A stretch of DNA of 14,604 nt, taken from positions 1 through 14,604 of the forward strand of contig JAEYPL010000323.1 in the NCBI GenBank assembly GCA_023410905.1, in the 5' to 3' direction. The position numbers and the translations under genes were made by a program. Below are positions 1 to 6,782 of this stretch, one piece after another (positions within the stretch are counted from its first letter, which is position 1; the number at the start of each line of letters is the position of its first letter). Origin of the DNA: Pseudomonadota bacterium. GTDB lineage: Bacteria > Pseudomonadota > Alphaproteobacteria > Rhizobiales > Hyphomicrobiaceae. A model generated the notes under the pieces. The model was given only the letters and a program-made list of their open reading frames with translations, was not told the origin of the DNA and ran no database searches.

Positions 1-1203
1 TTATGCGCTCCGGTAGAGTTTCGTCATGACGAACTCGCGATGGCCGAGAGCCTCCGCCGCCGTCAGGCGACCGTTCGACGTGCGCACGATCATGTCGATG
101 AGCGCGTCACCGGCCGTATCGAGCGTCATTTCACGGCGCAGGATGCCGGTCACGTCGACGTCGATGTGCTCGGGCATGGTGCGCAGCGTCTTCGGGTTGG
201 CCGAGATCTTGATCACCGGCACGATCGGATTGCCGATGATGTTGCCCTGCCCCGTCGGGAACGTGTGGACGACATAGCCACCCGCCGCCATGAGCGTCAC
301 GCATTCGGCGGCCGCTGACGACGTGTCCATGTAGTAGAGGCCGGGGCCGACAGCCGGCGCCTCGGCCGGCTTCAGCACGTCGATGAACTTGCTGACGCGG
401 CCGATCTTCTCGAGGTTGCCGAGCGCCTTTTCCTCGATCGAGGAGAGACCACCGGCGATGTTGCCCTTGGTCGGCTGGCTTTCCGAGAGATCGTCGACCT
501 TGTTCGCCTCGATGACGTCGTTCTGATAGGCGGTGAAGGTCTTCATCCACTTCTCGCCGATCTCGGGCGTCGCGGCGCGCTTGACGCAGATATGCTCGGC
601 GCCCGTGATCTCGCTCGTCTCACCAAAGACGCCGTAGATGCCCTTGGGGATCAGCTTGTCGTACATGTTGCCGACGGTCGGGCACGAGCCGAGGCCGGTC
701 GTCGTGTCGCTCTCGCCGCACTTCGTCGAGACCCAGAGCTCGGTGATGTCGCACTCCTCGCGCTTGAGCTCGGACGCCCACTGCACGAACTCCTTGGCCT
801 TGTACGAAGCCTTGGCGATCGTCGCGATGTCGCCGTGGCCTTCGATGCCGAAGCCGACGACGGGCTTGCCGGTCTTGGCGATGCCCTTCACGACGCGATC
901 CGTCCAGCCATCCTCGATGCCGATCACGACGACAGCGGCGACGTTCGGATTGCAGCCCGTGCCGATGAGCGTGCGGAAATGCAGCTCGAGATCCTCGCCG
1001 AACTGAAGGCGCCCATAGTGATGCGGCAGCGCCATCGTGCCTTTGATGTTGTTGGCGACGGCCTCGCAAGCTGCGTTCGACAGATCGTCGAGCGGCAGGA
1101 TGATGACGTGATTGCGCACGCCGACGCGGCCGTTCTCGCGGCGCCAGCCCCAGAACGAGAGGTTGGAGCCTTCGGCCGATGACTTGGTCTTCTTCGTTGC
1201 CAT
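1..1203 (-). CDS. suyB: UxaA-family lyase/dehydratase large subunit, SuyB-like ((R)-sulfolactate sulfo-lyase beta subunit)
   Basis: A complete 400-residue protein; its TAA stop is the first codon of the window. It belongs to the UxaA/GarD family of metal-dependent lyases that remove water, or sulfite in SuyAB, from 2-hydroxy acids. Motifs seen are RVGVRNHVIILPLDD (26-40), YGRLQFGEDLE (63-73), GTGCNPNVAA (81-90), STKCGESDTT (159-168), GETSEITGAEH (194-204) and GNPIVPVIKISANP (324-337). Cys84 and Cys162 sit where the family has conserved cysteines. From memory these blocks match SuyB of sulfolactate degraders nearly line for line, with KCGESD rather than the KCGGSD I associate with altronate dehydratase. 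The start is ATG 1203, with GGAG 8 nt upstream (1212-1215) overlapping the stop of the small subunit, so the pair is probably translationally coupled. If SuyB, it converts sulfolactate to pyruvate and sulfite in the cytoplasm. The substrate is inferred, and a paralogous dehydratase is the main alternative. Confidence 0.75.
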   Translation of the reverse strand: MATKKTKSSAEGSNLSFWGWRRENGRVGVRNHVIILPLDDLSNAACEAVANNIKGTMALPHHYGRLQFGEDLELHFRTLIGTGCNPNVAAVVVIGIEDGWTDRVVKGIAKTGKPVVGFGIEGHGDIATIAKASYKAKEFVQWASELKREECDITELWVSTKCGESDTTTGLGSCPTVGNMYDKLIPKGIYGVFGETSEITGAEHICVKRAATPEIGEKWMKTFTAYQNDVIEANKVDDLSESQPTKGNIAGGLSSIEEKALGNLEKIGRVSKFIDVLKPAEAPAVGPGLYYMDTSSAAAECVTLMAAGGYVVHTFPTGQGNIIGNPIVPVIKISANPKTLRTMPEHIDVDVTGILRREMTLDTAGDALIDMIVRTSNGRLTAAEALGHREFVMTKLYRSA

Positions 1204-1214
1204 GTGCCTGTCTC

Positions 1215-1511
1215 CTACCAGCGCTTGGTCCGATGATTGTGGACGTGGACGTGATCGCCCGTCTTGGCGCCGCCGGTCATGCGGCCGACATCCTCGCCGT
1301 ACTTGATGACCGTATCGCCCTCTTTCAGATCCTTGAGCGCGATCTTGTGGCCGATCGGGATGTCGTGCTTGGCGGTGACATGGATTGTCGTATCGTTCTC
1401 GGTGATGACACCGAGCATCTTGGTTCCGGCCTTGAGGTCCTCGACGACGACGACGCCGACGTTGTCCTCGGGGCTATGGACCAGGAACTGCGGAATGTTG
1501 GACTTGGACAC
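1215..1511 (-). CDS. suyA: SAF-domain small subunit, SuyA-like ((R)-sulfolactate sulfo-lyase alpha subunit)
   Basis: A 98-residue SAF-domain protein, the partner of the large subunit 11 nt downstream. In hexuronate dehydratases this domain is fused to the N-terminus of the catalytic chain, while in SuyAB it is a separate polypeptide, as here. Visible features are the opening PQFLVHSPEDNVGVVV, the core DIPIGHKIALKDLKEGD and the C-terminal metal/active-site block TGDHVHVHNHR near residue 85. The chosen start is GTG at 1511, with GGAG 9 nt upstream (1521-1524), giving an N-terminus MSKSNIPQFL. An upstream in-frame start at 1571 would add a proline/arginine-rich tail and run into the palindromic operator, so it is less likely. 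The gene diverges from the GntR regulator across a 110-bp gutter and is probably repressed by it. Free small subunit plus SuyB-like large subunit supports a sulfo-lyase or closely related lyase, but substrate is not proven. Confidence 0.72.
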   Translation of the reverse strand: MSKSNIPQFLVHSPEDNVGVVVVEDLKAGTKMLGVITENDTTIHVTAKHDIPIGHKIALKDLKEGDTVIKYGEDVGRMTGGAKTGDHVHVHNHRTKRW

Positions 1512-1570
1512 GGGCCCTTTCTCCCTCGGTGGCGTACGGTGGGGTATTTCCGTACATGACGCGTCCGGCA

Positions 1571-1588
1571 AAGTCTTATATAAGACTT
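1571..1588. promoter_or_regulatory. Perfect 18-bp palindrome, probable GntR operator
   Basis: The sequence AAGTCTTATATAAGACTT is its own reverse complement over all 18 positions. It lies in the 110-bp gutter between divergent suyA-like and gntR genes, 34 bp before the preferred gntR start and 60 bp before the suyA start. HutC-type GntR repressors bind short AT-centred palindromes in just this kind of position. Its core TATATAAG could overlap the -10 element of either promoter, which would suit repression by occlusion. I saw no second copy in the window, so the plus-strand catabolic operon is probably controlled as a read-through unit from the gntR promoter. Regulator binding is inferred. Confidence 0.7.
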
Positions 1589-1621
1589 GCTCGCGAGGAT
1601 CACGTAGCCGGGATCAGGGCC

Positions 1622-2353
1622 GTGCGCAAGCATCGTATTGAGCAGCCGGTGAATGGCAGCCCGCTGTACGCGCGGGTCAAGGCCATCGTGCTGGACCGCA
1701 TTACGAGTGGGGAATGGCCTCCCGGAACGGCGCTACCGGCCGAAATGGAGCTGGCGCGGGAGCTTGGCGTCAGCCAGGGCACGGTGCGCAAGGCGCTCGA
1801 CTCGCTCACCGCCGAGCAGGTGGTCGTGCGCCGCCAGGGCAGCGGCACCTATGTTGCGGAGCACACGCCCGCGCATATGTTGTTCCGCTTCTTCAATATT
1901 TACGATGACGGCGGCACGCAGGTGCTCCCCGACAGCAGGCCCGCCCGGGTGGTGACCGGCGAGGCATCGGCTGTCGAGCGGCGGCGCCTCGAGCTGGACG
2001 AAGGCGCGAGGGTGATCCGCATTTCGCGCGTGCGCACACGCGGTGATCGCCCCTTCATGGATGATCGCATTGTTCTGCCGGAAGCGCTTTTCCCGGAACT
2101 TGTGCAGGAAACCAAGGTCCCGAACACGCTCTACGACCTTTTTCAGAAGCGTTATCGTATTCACGTCGCGCACACTGAGGAGCAGGTAACGGCAGTCGCC
2201 GCGACAGCGCGTCTTGCCGAGCGGCTCGATGTGGCACCGGGGACGCCGCTTCTCGCCATCGACCGCGTCACGTTCGATCTGAGCGGGCGGCGCATCGAAT
2301 GGCGCGTCAGCCACGCCCATTTGGACCGCGCCCACTATTTCGTGCGGCTGTAA
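1622..2353 (+). CDS. GntR-family transcriptional regulator, HutC/UTRA subfamily
   Basis: A 243-residue regulator. The N-terminal winged helix-turn-helix covers about residues 14-79, with the family signatures SPLYARV, GTALPAEMELARELGVSQGT, VRKALDSL and RQGSGTYV. The rest, about 100-240, is a UTRA ligand-binding domain ending in the typical WRVSHAHLDRAHY stretch. UTRA regulators usually bind a small effector that releases the operator, so the ligand is probably the substrate or an intermediate of the neighbouring pathway. The start chosen is GTG 1622, which places the DNA-binding domain close to the N-terminus as is normal for the family and leaves the palindrome at 1571-1588 in non-coding DNA. 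ATG 1556 is possible but would put the palindrome inside the gene. It heads the plus-strand operon, 153 bp before the enoyl-CoA hydratase gene, and likely represses itself and the divergent suyAB-like pair. Confidence 0.88.
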   Translation: MRKHRIEQPVNGSPLYARVKAIVLDRITSGEWPPGTALPAEMELARELGVSQGTVRKALDSLTAEQVVVRRQGSGTYVAEHTPAHMLFRFFNIYDDGGTQVLPDSRPARVVTGEASAVERRRLELDEGARVIRISRVRTRGDRPFMDDRIVLPEALFPELVQETKVPNTLYDLFQKRYRIHVAHTEEQVTAVAATARLAERLDVAPGTPLLAIDRVTFDLSGRRIEWRVSHAHLDRAHYFVRL

Positions 2354-2439
2354 TACGGCCTGAGCGCATACCCCTATGGCGCCATTCGGCTGGCCAAAGC
2401 AGCCCGGGCGCGATATTCCGGGCGCACACAAATTTCCCT

Positions 2440-2455
2440 GCGCGCTCAAGCGCGC
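2440..2455. other. Short GC inverted repeat in the gntR-hydratase gap
   Basis: GCGCGCT and AGCGCGC flank a CA dinucleotide, so the RNA could form a 6-bp GC stem with a TCAA loop. It is in the 153-bp gap between gntR and the hydratase gene. No T-run follows, so it is not a classical terminator. It might stabilise the downstream mRNA or mark a processing site. GC-rich DNA makes such stems by chance, so confidence is low. The remainder of the gap shows no obvious promoter and no second copy of the 18-bp operator. Confidence 0.25.
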
Positions 2456-2506
2456 CAACAGCGGACGCGCGCTCAGGCGCCAACTGCGGACCGGACAGGA
2501 CCACGC

Positions 2507-3307
2507 ATGGCAACACAACCCGCCTACGAAACCATCAAGCTGGAGATTGGCCCGGACAAGGTCGGCATCATCACGATGAACCGCCCCGAGGCGCTCAACT
2601 CGATGAATACCTTGATGATGCGGGAGCTGCGCGACTGCTTCATGCAGTTCTACATCGATCCCAACCAGGTCGCCTGCCTCATCATCACTGGCGCCGGAGA
2701 GCGCGGCTTCTGCACCGGCGCGGACCTCAAAGAACGCCGCGGCATGACCGACGAAACATGGCGCCAGCAGCACGCGCTCGTCGAGCAACTCGGGCGCGCC
2801 ATGATGGACTGCCCGGTGCCCGTCATCGCAGCCGTCAACGGCCATGCCTATGCTGGCGGGCTTGAAATCGCGCTCGCCTGTGACTTCGTCTATGCCGCCG
2901 AGCACGCGCGCTTTGCGCTCACCGAGGTGACGCTCGGCATCATGCCGGGCCTCATGGGCACGCAGAACCTGCCGCGCGCGGTCGGTGTGCGCCGCGCCAA
3001 GGAGATCATTCTGACGGGCACGCCCTTCTCCGCCATCGATGGTCTCGCCTGGGGTATGGTCAACAAGGTCGTGTCGGGTCCCGAGCTGATGAACGAAGTG
3101 CTCGGCGTGGCGCGCAAGATCGCGAGCAATGCTCCGGTCAGCGTGCGTCAGGCCAAGAAATCCATGGACCGCGCGAGCGACCTTAGTCGCGCCGACGGCT
3201 ATGGCTACGAAATCGAGGCGTATAACCGCACGGTCGTCACCGAGGACCGCCAGGAAGGCATCAATGCCTTCAACGAGAAGCGCAAGCCGGTCTACAAAGG
3301 CCAATAA
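2507..3307 (+). CDS. Enoyl-CoA hydratase/isomerase family, 3-methylglutaconyl-CoA hydratase-like
   Basis: A 266-residue crotonase-fold enzyme that adds water to a 2-enoyl-CoA. The oxyanion-hole segment RGFCTGADLKER lies at 66-77. Both catalytic glutamates of true hydratases are present: Glu120 in AGGLEIALACD and Glu140 in FALTEVTLGIMPG. The ADLKER..M stretch and the C-terminal TEDRQEG..AF.EKR.P.YKG closely recall the AUH/LiuC type that hydrates 3-methylglutaconyl-CoA to HMG-CoA. That fits with an HMG-CoA-lyase-like gene 20 nt downstream. Start ATG 2507 has AGGA just upstream. It is the first enzyme gene of a tight operon reaching about 9367. The substrate may be a branched enoyl-CoA analogue rather than the leucine intermediate, because no biotin-dependent carboxylase gene is nearby. 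Confidence 0.88.
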   Translation: MATQPAYETIKLEIGPDKVGIITMNRPEALNSMNTLMMRELRDCFMQFYIDPNQVACLIITGAGERGFCTGADLKERRGMTDETWRQQHALVEQLGRAMMDCPVPVIAAVNGHAYAGGLEIALACDFVYAAEHARFALTEVTLGIMPGLMGTQNLPRAVGVRRAKEIILTGTPFSAIDGLAWGMVNKVVSGPELMNEVLGVARKIASNAPVSVRQAKKSMDRASDLSRADGYGYEIEAYNRTVVTEDRQEGINAFNEKRKPVYKGQ

Positions 3308-3327
3308 GAGCTGAGGAGCCAGACGCC

Positions 3328-4269
3328 ATGACGAAAGTTATCGTACGCGAAGTCGGTCTGAGAGATGGCCTGCAGCTCGTGAAGTCCTTCGTGCCGACCG
3401 AGACCAAGATCAAGTGGCTCAAGGCGGTGGCGGCGGCGGGCGTGCCCGAGGTCGAGGTGACGAACTTCGTCCCCGCCAAGGTCATCCCGCAGTTTGCCGA
3501 TGCGGCCGAGGTTGCGAAGGCCTCGCTCGATATTCCCGGCCCGCAGATGTGCGCCCTCGCGCCCAATCGCAAGGGCGCCGAGAACATGCTTGCGGCCGGC
3601 ATCCGCAAGATCAATTTCGTGCTCTCGGTTTCCGAGGGCCACAATCTCGCGAACGTACGCAAGACGCCTGACCAGTCCTTCGCCGAGTTCGAGGCCGTCG
3701 TCGCGTTGCGCAAGGAAAAGCCCGAATACAAGGACGTGACCATCCAGGGCTGCCTCGCAACCTCTTTCGGCTGCACCATCGAAGGCAATGTCGATCCGAA
3801 GCGCGTCGTGAGCTTCGCCGAGCGCTATCTCGCCCTCGGCGCCGATGAGATCACGCTTGCCGATACGGTCGGCTTTGCTGGTCCTGGCGAGATCAAGCGC
3901 CTTTTCGTCGATGTCGTGAAGCTCGCCGGTGGCAAGCCCGTCTACTGCCACTTCCACGATACGCGCGGTCTCGGCCTCGCGAATGCGTACGCGGCACTGG
4001 AAGCGGGCGTCACCGGTTTCGACGCCTCGACCGGTGGCCTCGGCGGCTGCCCGTTCGCGCCCGGCGCCTCCGGCAACATCGTAATGGAAGATCTCGTGTT
4101 CATGCTCGAGAAGCAGGGCATTAAAACAGGCGTCGATCTCGAGCTTTATCGCGAAGCACGCCGCATTGCCGAAGAGACGCTCCCCGACGAGAGCTTCTAC
4201 GGCACCATCTTCCGCGCTGGTCTGCCGAAAGGCTTCAACCCGCCGACCCGCCGCATGGCCGCCGAATAA
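3328..4269 (+). CDS. HMG-CoA lyase-like retro-aldol enzyme
   Basis: A 313-residue TIM-barrel lyase of the HMG-CoA lyase family, which splits a 3-hydroxy-3-substituted acyl-CoA into acetyl-CoA and a keto acid. Key residues are present: Arg12-Asp13 in EVGLRDGLQ, Glu43 in EVEVTNF, His208 and His210 in CHFHDTRG, Cys241 in the signature GGLGGCPFAPGASGN, and Asn250. The family catalytic set therefore looks intact. Two substrate-side motifs differ from classical HMG-CoA lyase as I recall it: GLQLVK replaces GLQNEK, and HFHDTRG replaces HCHDTYG. This suggests a paralogous subfamily, possibly citramalyl-CoA lyase-like or acting on another branched hydroxyacyl-CoA. Start ATG 3328 has GAGGAG upstream. 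It sits between the hydratase (20 nt) and the acyl-CoA dehydrogenase (17 nt), as expected for consecutive steps of one CoA-ester pathway. Confidence 0.86.
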   Translation: MTKVIVREVGLRDGLQLVKSFVPTETKIKWLKAVAAAGVPEVEVTNFVPAKVIPQFADAAEVAKASLDIPGPQMCALAPNRKGAENMLAAGIRKINFVLSVSEGHNLANVRKTPDQSFAEFEAVVALRKEKPEYKDVTIQGCLATSFGCTIEGNVDPKRVVSFAERYLALGADEITLADTVGFAGPGEIKRLFVDVVKLAGGKPVYCHFHDTRGLGLANAYAALEAGVTGFDASTGGLGGCPFAPGASGNIVMEDLVFMLEKQGIKTGVDLELYREARRIAEETLPDESFYGTIFRAGLPKGFNPPTRRMAAE

Positions 4270-4286
4270 CACGGACGCACGGATCG

Positions 4287-5468
4287 ATGACGACCTCCGA
4301 AGAGCTGACGATGCCGATCGACCCGCAGTGGTCGGAGATCCGCGAGGGTGTCCGCGCCATCTGCGAGCAGTTTCCGAACGACTACTGGATGAAGCTGGAT
4401 GCTGCCTCCGAGTATCCGACGGAGTTCGTGCAGGCACTGACGGATGGCGGCTATCTCGGGTGCCTCATTCCGGAGGAATACGGCGGCTCGGGCTTGCCGC
4501 TCTCGGCCGGCTGCGCGGTTCTGGAGACGATCCACGAGACGGGCTGCAATGCCGCGGCCTGCCACGCGCAGATGTACACCATGGGCACCGTGCTCAAGCA
4601 TGGCTCCGAGGAGCAGAAGCGCAGATATCTGCCCGACATCGCGTCTGGAAAGCTGCGCCTGCAGGCCTTTGGCGTGACCGAGCCGACCACTGGTTCGGAT
4701 ACGACCCAGCTCAAGACTCGCGCCGAGAAGCGCGGCAACAAGTATATCGTAAACGGTCAGAAGGTCTGGACGAGCCGCGTGCTCCATTCCGATCTCATGC
4801 TGCTGCTCGCCCGCACGACGCCGGTCGATCAGGTGAAGAAGCGCACGGATGGTCTTTCGGTCTTTCTCGTCGATTTGCGCGAGGCCAAGGGACGCGGCGT
4901 CGAGATCAATAAGATCGACGCGATGATCAACCACAACACCTGTGAGGTGTTTTTCGACAATCTCGAAGTGCCGCCGGATGCGCTGATCGGCGAGGAGGGT
5001 AAGGGCTTCCGCTATATCCTCTCCAGCATGAATGCCGAGCGCCTGCTCATCTCGTCGGAATGTCTCGGTGACGCGAAGTACTTCATTCGTCGTGCGACGG
5101 AGTACGCCAACGAGCGCGTCGTGTTCGGTAATCCTATCGGCAAGAACCAGGGCGTGCAGTTCCCGATCGCGCGCGCCTATGCCGAGCTGATGGCGGCCGA
5201 GCTGGTCGTGCGTCGCGGCACGACGATGTTCGAAGCCGGACGCGACTGCGGCACTGAAGCCAACATCGGCAAGATGCTCGCGGCCGACGCGGCGTGGAAG
5301 GCTGGCGAAGCCTGCCTGCAGACGTTCGGTGGCTTTGGTTATGCGCGCGAATACGGCATCGAGCGCAAGTGGCGCGAGGCGCGCCTCTATCAGACGGCGC
5401 CGATCTCCACGAACATGGTTCTCGCCTTCATCGGCCAGAACGTCCTCGGCATGCCGCGCAGCTACTAA
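4287..5468 (+). CDS. Acyl-CoA dehydrogenase with glutamate in the isovaleryl-CoA dehydrogenase position
   Basis: A 393-residue FAD-dependent acyl-CoA dehydrogenase forming an alpha,beta-double bond and passing electrons to ETF. Visible blocks are PEEYGGSGLP (62-71), the flavin loop FGVTEPTTGSDTTQLKTRA (128-146), VNGQKVWTS (155-163) and the C-terminal QTFGGFGYAREYGIERKWRE (345-364). At the usual catalytic position (Y-Q-x-x-E in MCAD/SCAD) it reads YQTAPIS, with Pro372 in place of glutamate. In helix G it reads MNAERLLIS, so Glu251 falls where isovaleryl- and long-chain acyl-CoA dehydrogenases carry their catalytic base. That points to a branched or long substrate and an active enzyme. The start is ATG 4287, with ATG 4311 as an alternative; neither has a strong Shine-Dalgarno. 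In pathway order it would act before the hydratase. Confidence 0.87.
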   Translation: MTTSEELTMPIDPQWSEIREGVRAICEQFPNDYWMKLDAASEYPTEFVQALTDGGYLGCLIPEEYGGSGLPLSAGCAVLETIHETGCNAAACHAQMYTMGTVLKHGSEEQKRRYLPDIASGKLRLQAFGVTEPTTGSDTTQLKTRAEKRGNKYIVNGQKVWTSRVLHSDLMLLLARTTPVDQVKKRTDGLSVFLVDLREAKGRGVEINKIDAMINHNTCEVFFDNLEVPPDALIGEEGKGFRYILSSMNAERLLISSECLGDAKYFIRRATEYANERVVFGNPIGKNQGVQFPIARAYAELMAAELVVRRGTTMFEAGRDCGTEANIGKMLAADAAWKAGEACLQTFGGFGYAREYGIERKWREARLYQTAPISTNMVLAFIGQNVLGMPRSY

Positions 5469-5493
5469 GACCCAAGAAACGGGAAGCACCAGC

Positions 5494-6417
5494 ATGAAAA
5501 TCGCGATCATCGGCGTGGGCGCCATGGGTTCGGTCTATGCCGCGCTGCTCGCCGATCAGGGCAAGCATGACGTCTGGGCCATCGACACGTGGAAGGATCA
5601 CGTCGATGCCATCCGCGAGAAGGGCCTGCGCGTCGAAGGTGCATCCGGCGATCGCACCGTGCGGATGAACGCGACCACCAATCCCGCCGACGTGAAGGAT
5701 GCTGATCTCGTCATCGTCGCGACGAAGTACGATGGTGTCGGCGCCGCTGCGAAAGCCGCACTCGAAATCGGCAAGCCCGATGCGCCCATCCTCGCCATCC
5801 AGAATGGGCTCGGTAGCGCGGACATCGTCGCGGATGTCGTCGGCTCGAAGCGCATCATGCTCGGCGTGGTCGGCGGCTTCGGCGCATCGATGAAAGGTCC
5901 GGGGCACGCCCATCACAATGGCATGGAGTTCCTGCGCCTCGGCGAGATGGACGGCGGCATGACAGATCGCCTGGAAACGGTCGCCAACGCCTGGCGCTCG
6001 GGTGGCTTCAAGGTCCTGACCTTCGACGACATTCACAAGATGGTCTGGGAAAAGCTCATCTGCAACTGCACGTACTCCGGGCCATGCGCGCTGACGGGCC
6101 TGCGCGTCGGCGAGGTGCAGGCCAACCCGAGTGCCTGGAGCATCGCGGCCGCCTGCGCACACGAGGCCTATCAGGTTGCGCGCGCGAAGGGCATCACACT
6201 CGACTTCGACGATCCCGTGCGCTATGTGCGCGAGTTCGGACAGAAGATACCGGGTGCGCGCCCCTCCATGCTGCTCGATCATCTGGCCGGGCGTCGCGCC
6301 GAGGTCGACAATATCAACGGTGCGATTCCGCGAGAGGGTTCGAAGGTCGGCATTGCGACGCCCATCAACTCGGTCGTGGTCGCGCTGCTGAAAGCCAAGG
6401 AATCCGGTTTCAAGTGA
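5494..6417 (+). CDS. Ketopantoate reductase (ApbA/PanE) family oxidoreductase
   Basis: A 307-residue NAD(P)-dependent oxidoreductase. The Rossmann motif GVGAMGSVYAALLADQG is at 7-23. IQNGLG with Asn104, Lys187 in MVWEKLICNC and Glu270 in RRAEVDNINGAI correspond to the Asn/Lys/Glu catalytic set of E. coli PanE, so it is probably active. The family interconverts 2-oxo and 2-hydroxy acids, PanE itself making pantoate. In this operon it is more likely a catabolic dehydrogenase or reductase for a pathway hydroxy/oxo acid than the housekeeping PanE, and no other pantothenate gene is nearby. Start ATG 5494 follows a GGGAAG stretch and is 25 nt after the dehydrogenase. A longer frame back to 5329 overlaps that gene and has no family similarity, so it was not used. 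Confidence 0.85.
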   Translation: MKIAIIGVGAMGSVYAALLADQGKHDVWAIDTWKDHVDAIREKGLRVEGASGDRTVRMNATTNPADVKDADLVIVATKYDGVGAAAKAALEIGKPDAPILAIQNGLGSADIVADVVGSKRIMLGVVGGFGASMKGPGHAHHNGMEFLRLGEMDGGMTDRLETVANAWRSGGFKVLTFDDIHKMVWEKLICNCTYSGPCALTGLRVGEVQANPSAWSIAAACAHEAYQVARAKGITLDFDDPVRYVREFGQKIPGARPSMLLDHLAGRRAEVDNINGAIPREGSKVGIATPINSVVVALLKAKESGFK

Positions 6418-6449
6418 GGCGCCGCTGAGCGCTGCATCTGGGGAGCAAG

Positions 6450-6782
6450 ATGGCGGTCAGTCGGCAGGTATCCTTTGAAATCGAAGGCGTCGCCGACGAT
6501 CTGCTCATGCCCATGGTGCAGGCGCTCGGCGATATGCGCTGCTACAAATTCAGCCGCGATGGCCTGATCGTTACGGCGCGCACGCCAATCAACTGGCGCA
6601 GCGTCGGGGAGATCATGAGCGTGCGCCTGAGCGATGCGGGGGGCGGGCAGACGCTCGTCGAAGTATCGAGCCACAGTGCATTGCGCACGGTGATCTTCGA
6701 CTGGGGCAAGAACGACTACAATCTCAGGCGCTTCGAGGCAGCTTTTCGGACCCGGCTCGCGAGCCAAGTGAAGGCGGAATGA
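6450..6782 (+). CDS. Small conserved-type hypothetical protein coupled to phnA
   Basis: A 110-residue protein I cannot assign with confidence. It has no signal peptide, membrane helix or cysteine-rich motif; its one cysteine (Cys31) is in MRCYKFSR. The alternating hydrophobic pattern (GLIVTART, IMSVRLSD, TLVEVSSHS, TVIFDWGKN) suggests a small mostly-beta fold followed by a C-terminal helix (NLRRFEAAFRTRLASQV). The DWGKN..N stretch recalls small uncharacterised Bet v1-like proteins, but this is only an impression. ATG 6450 is preceded by GGGGAG. Its stop overlaps the phnA start as ATGA, so the two are probably made in equal amounts and may act together, for example as a chaperone, substrate-binding or assembly partner. 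The codon bias matches its neighbours. Confidence 0.8.
   Translation: MAVSRQVSFEIEGVADDLLMPMVQALGDMRCYKFSRDGLIVTARTPINWRSVGEIMSVRLSDAGGGQTLVEVSSHSALRTVIFDWGKNDYNLRRFEAAFRTRLASQVKAE

Noticed and set aside
592..1182. A 196-codon plus-strand open frame opposite suyB.
   Set aside because: It overlaps the clearly recognised SuyB-like gene and its protein has no recognisable family signature.
1733..3304. A 523-codon minus-strand open frame opposite gntR and the enoyl-CoA hydratase gene.
   Set aside because: It mirrors the codon pattern of recognised plus-strand genes, is rich in His/Arg/Asp/Ala as antisense frames in GC-rich DNA usually are, and shows no family motif.
4197..5525. A 442-codon minus-strand open frame opposite the acyl-CoA dehydrogenase gene, and a similar 381-codon frame opposite the HMG-CoA-lyase-like gene (3292-4437).
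   Set aside because: Both are antisense shadows of well-supported genes with intact catalytic motifs; no recognisable domain or ribosome site was seen.
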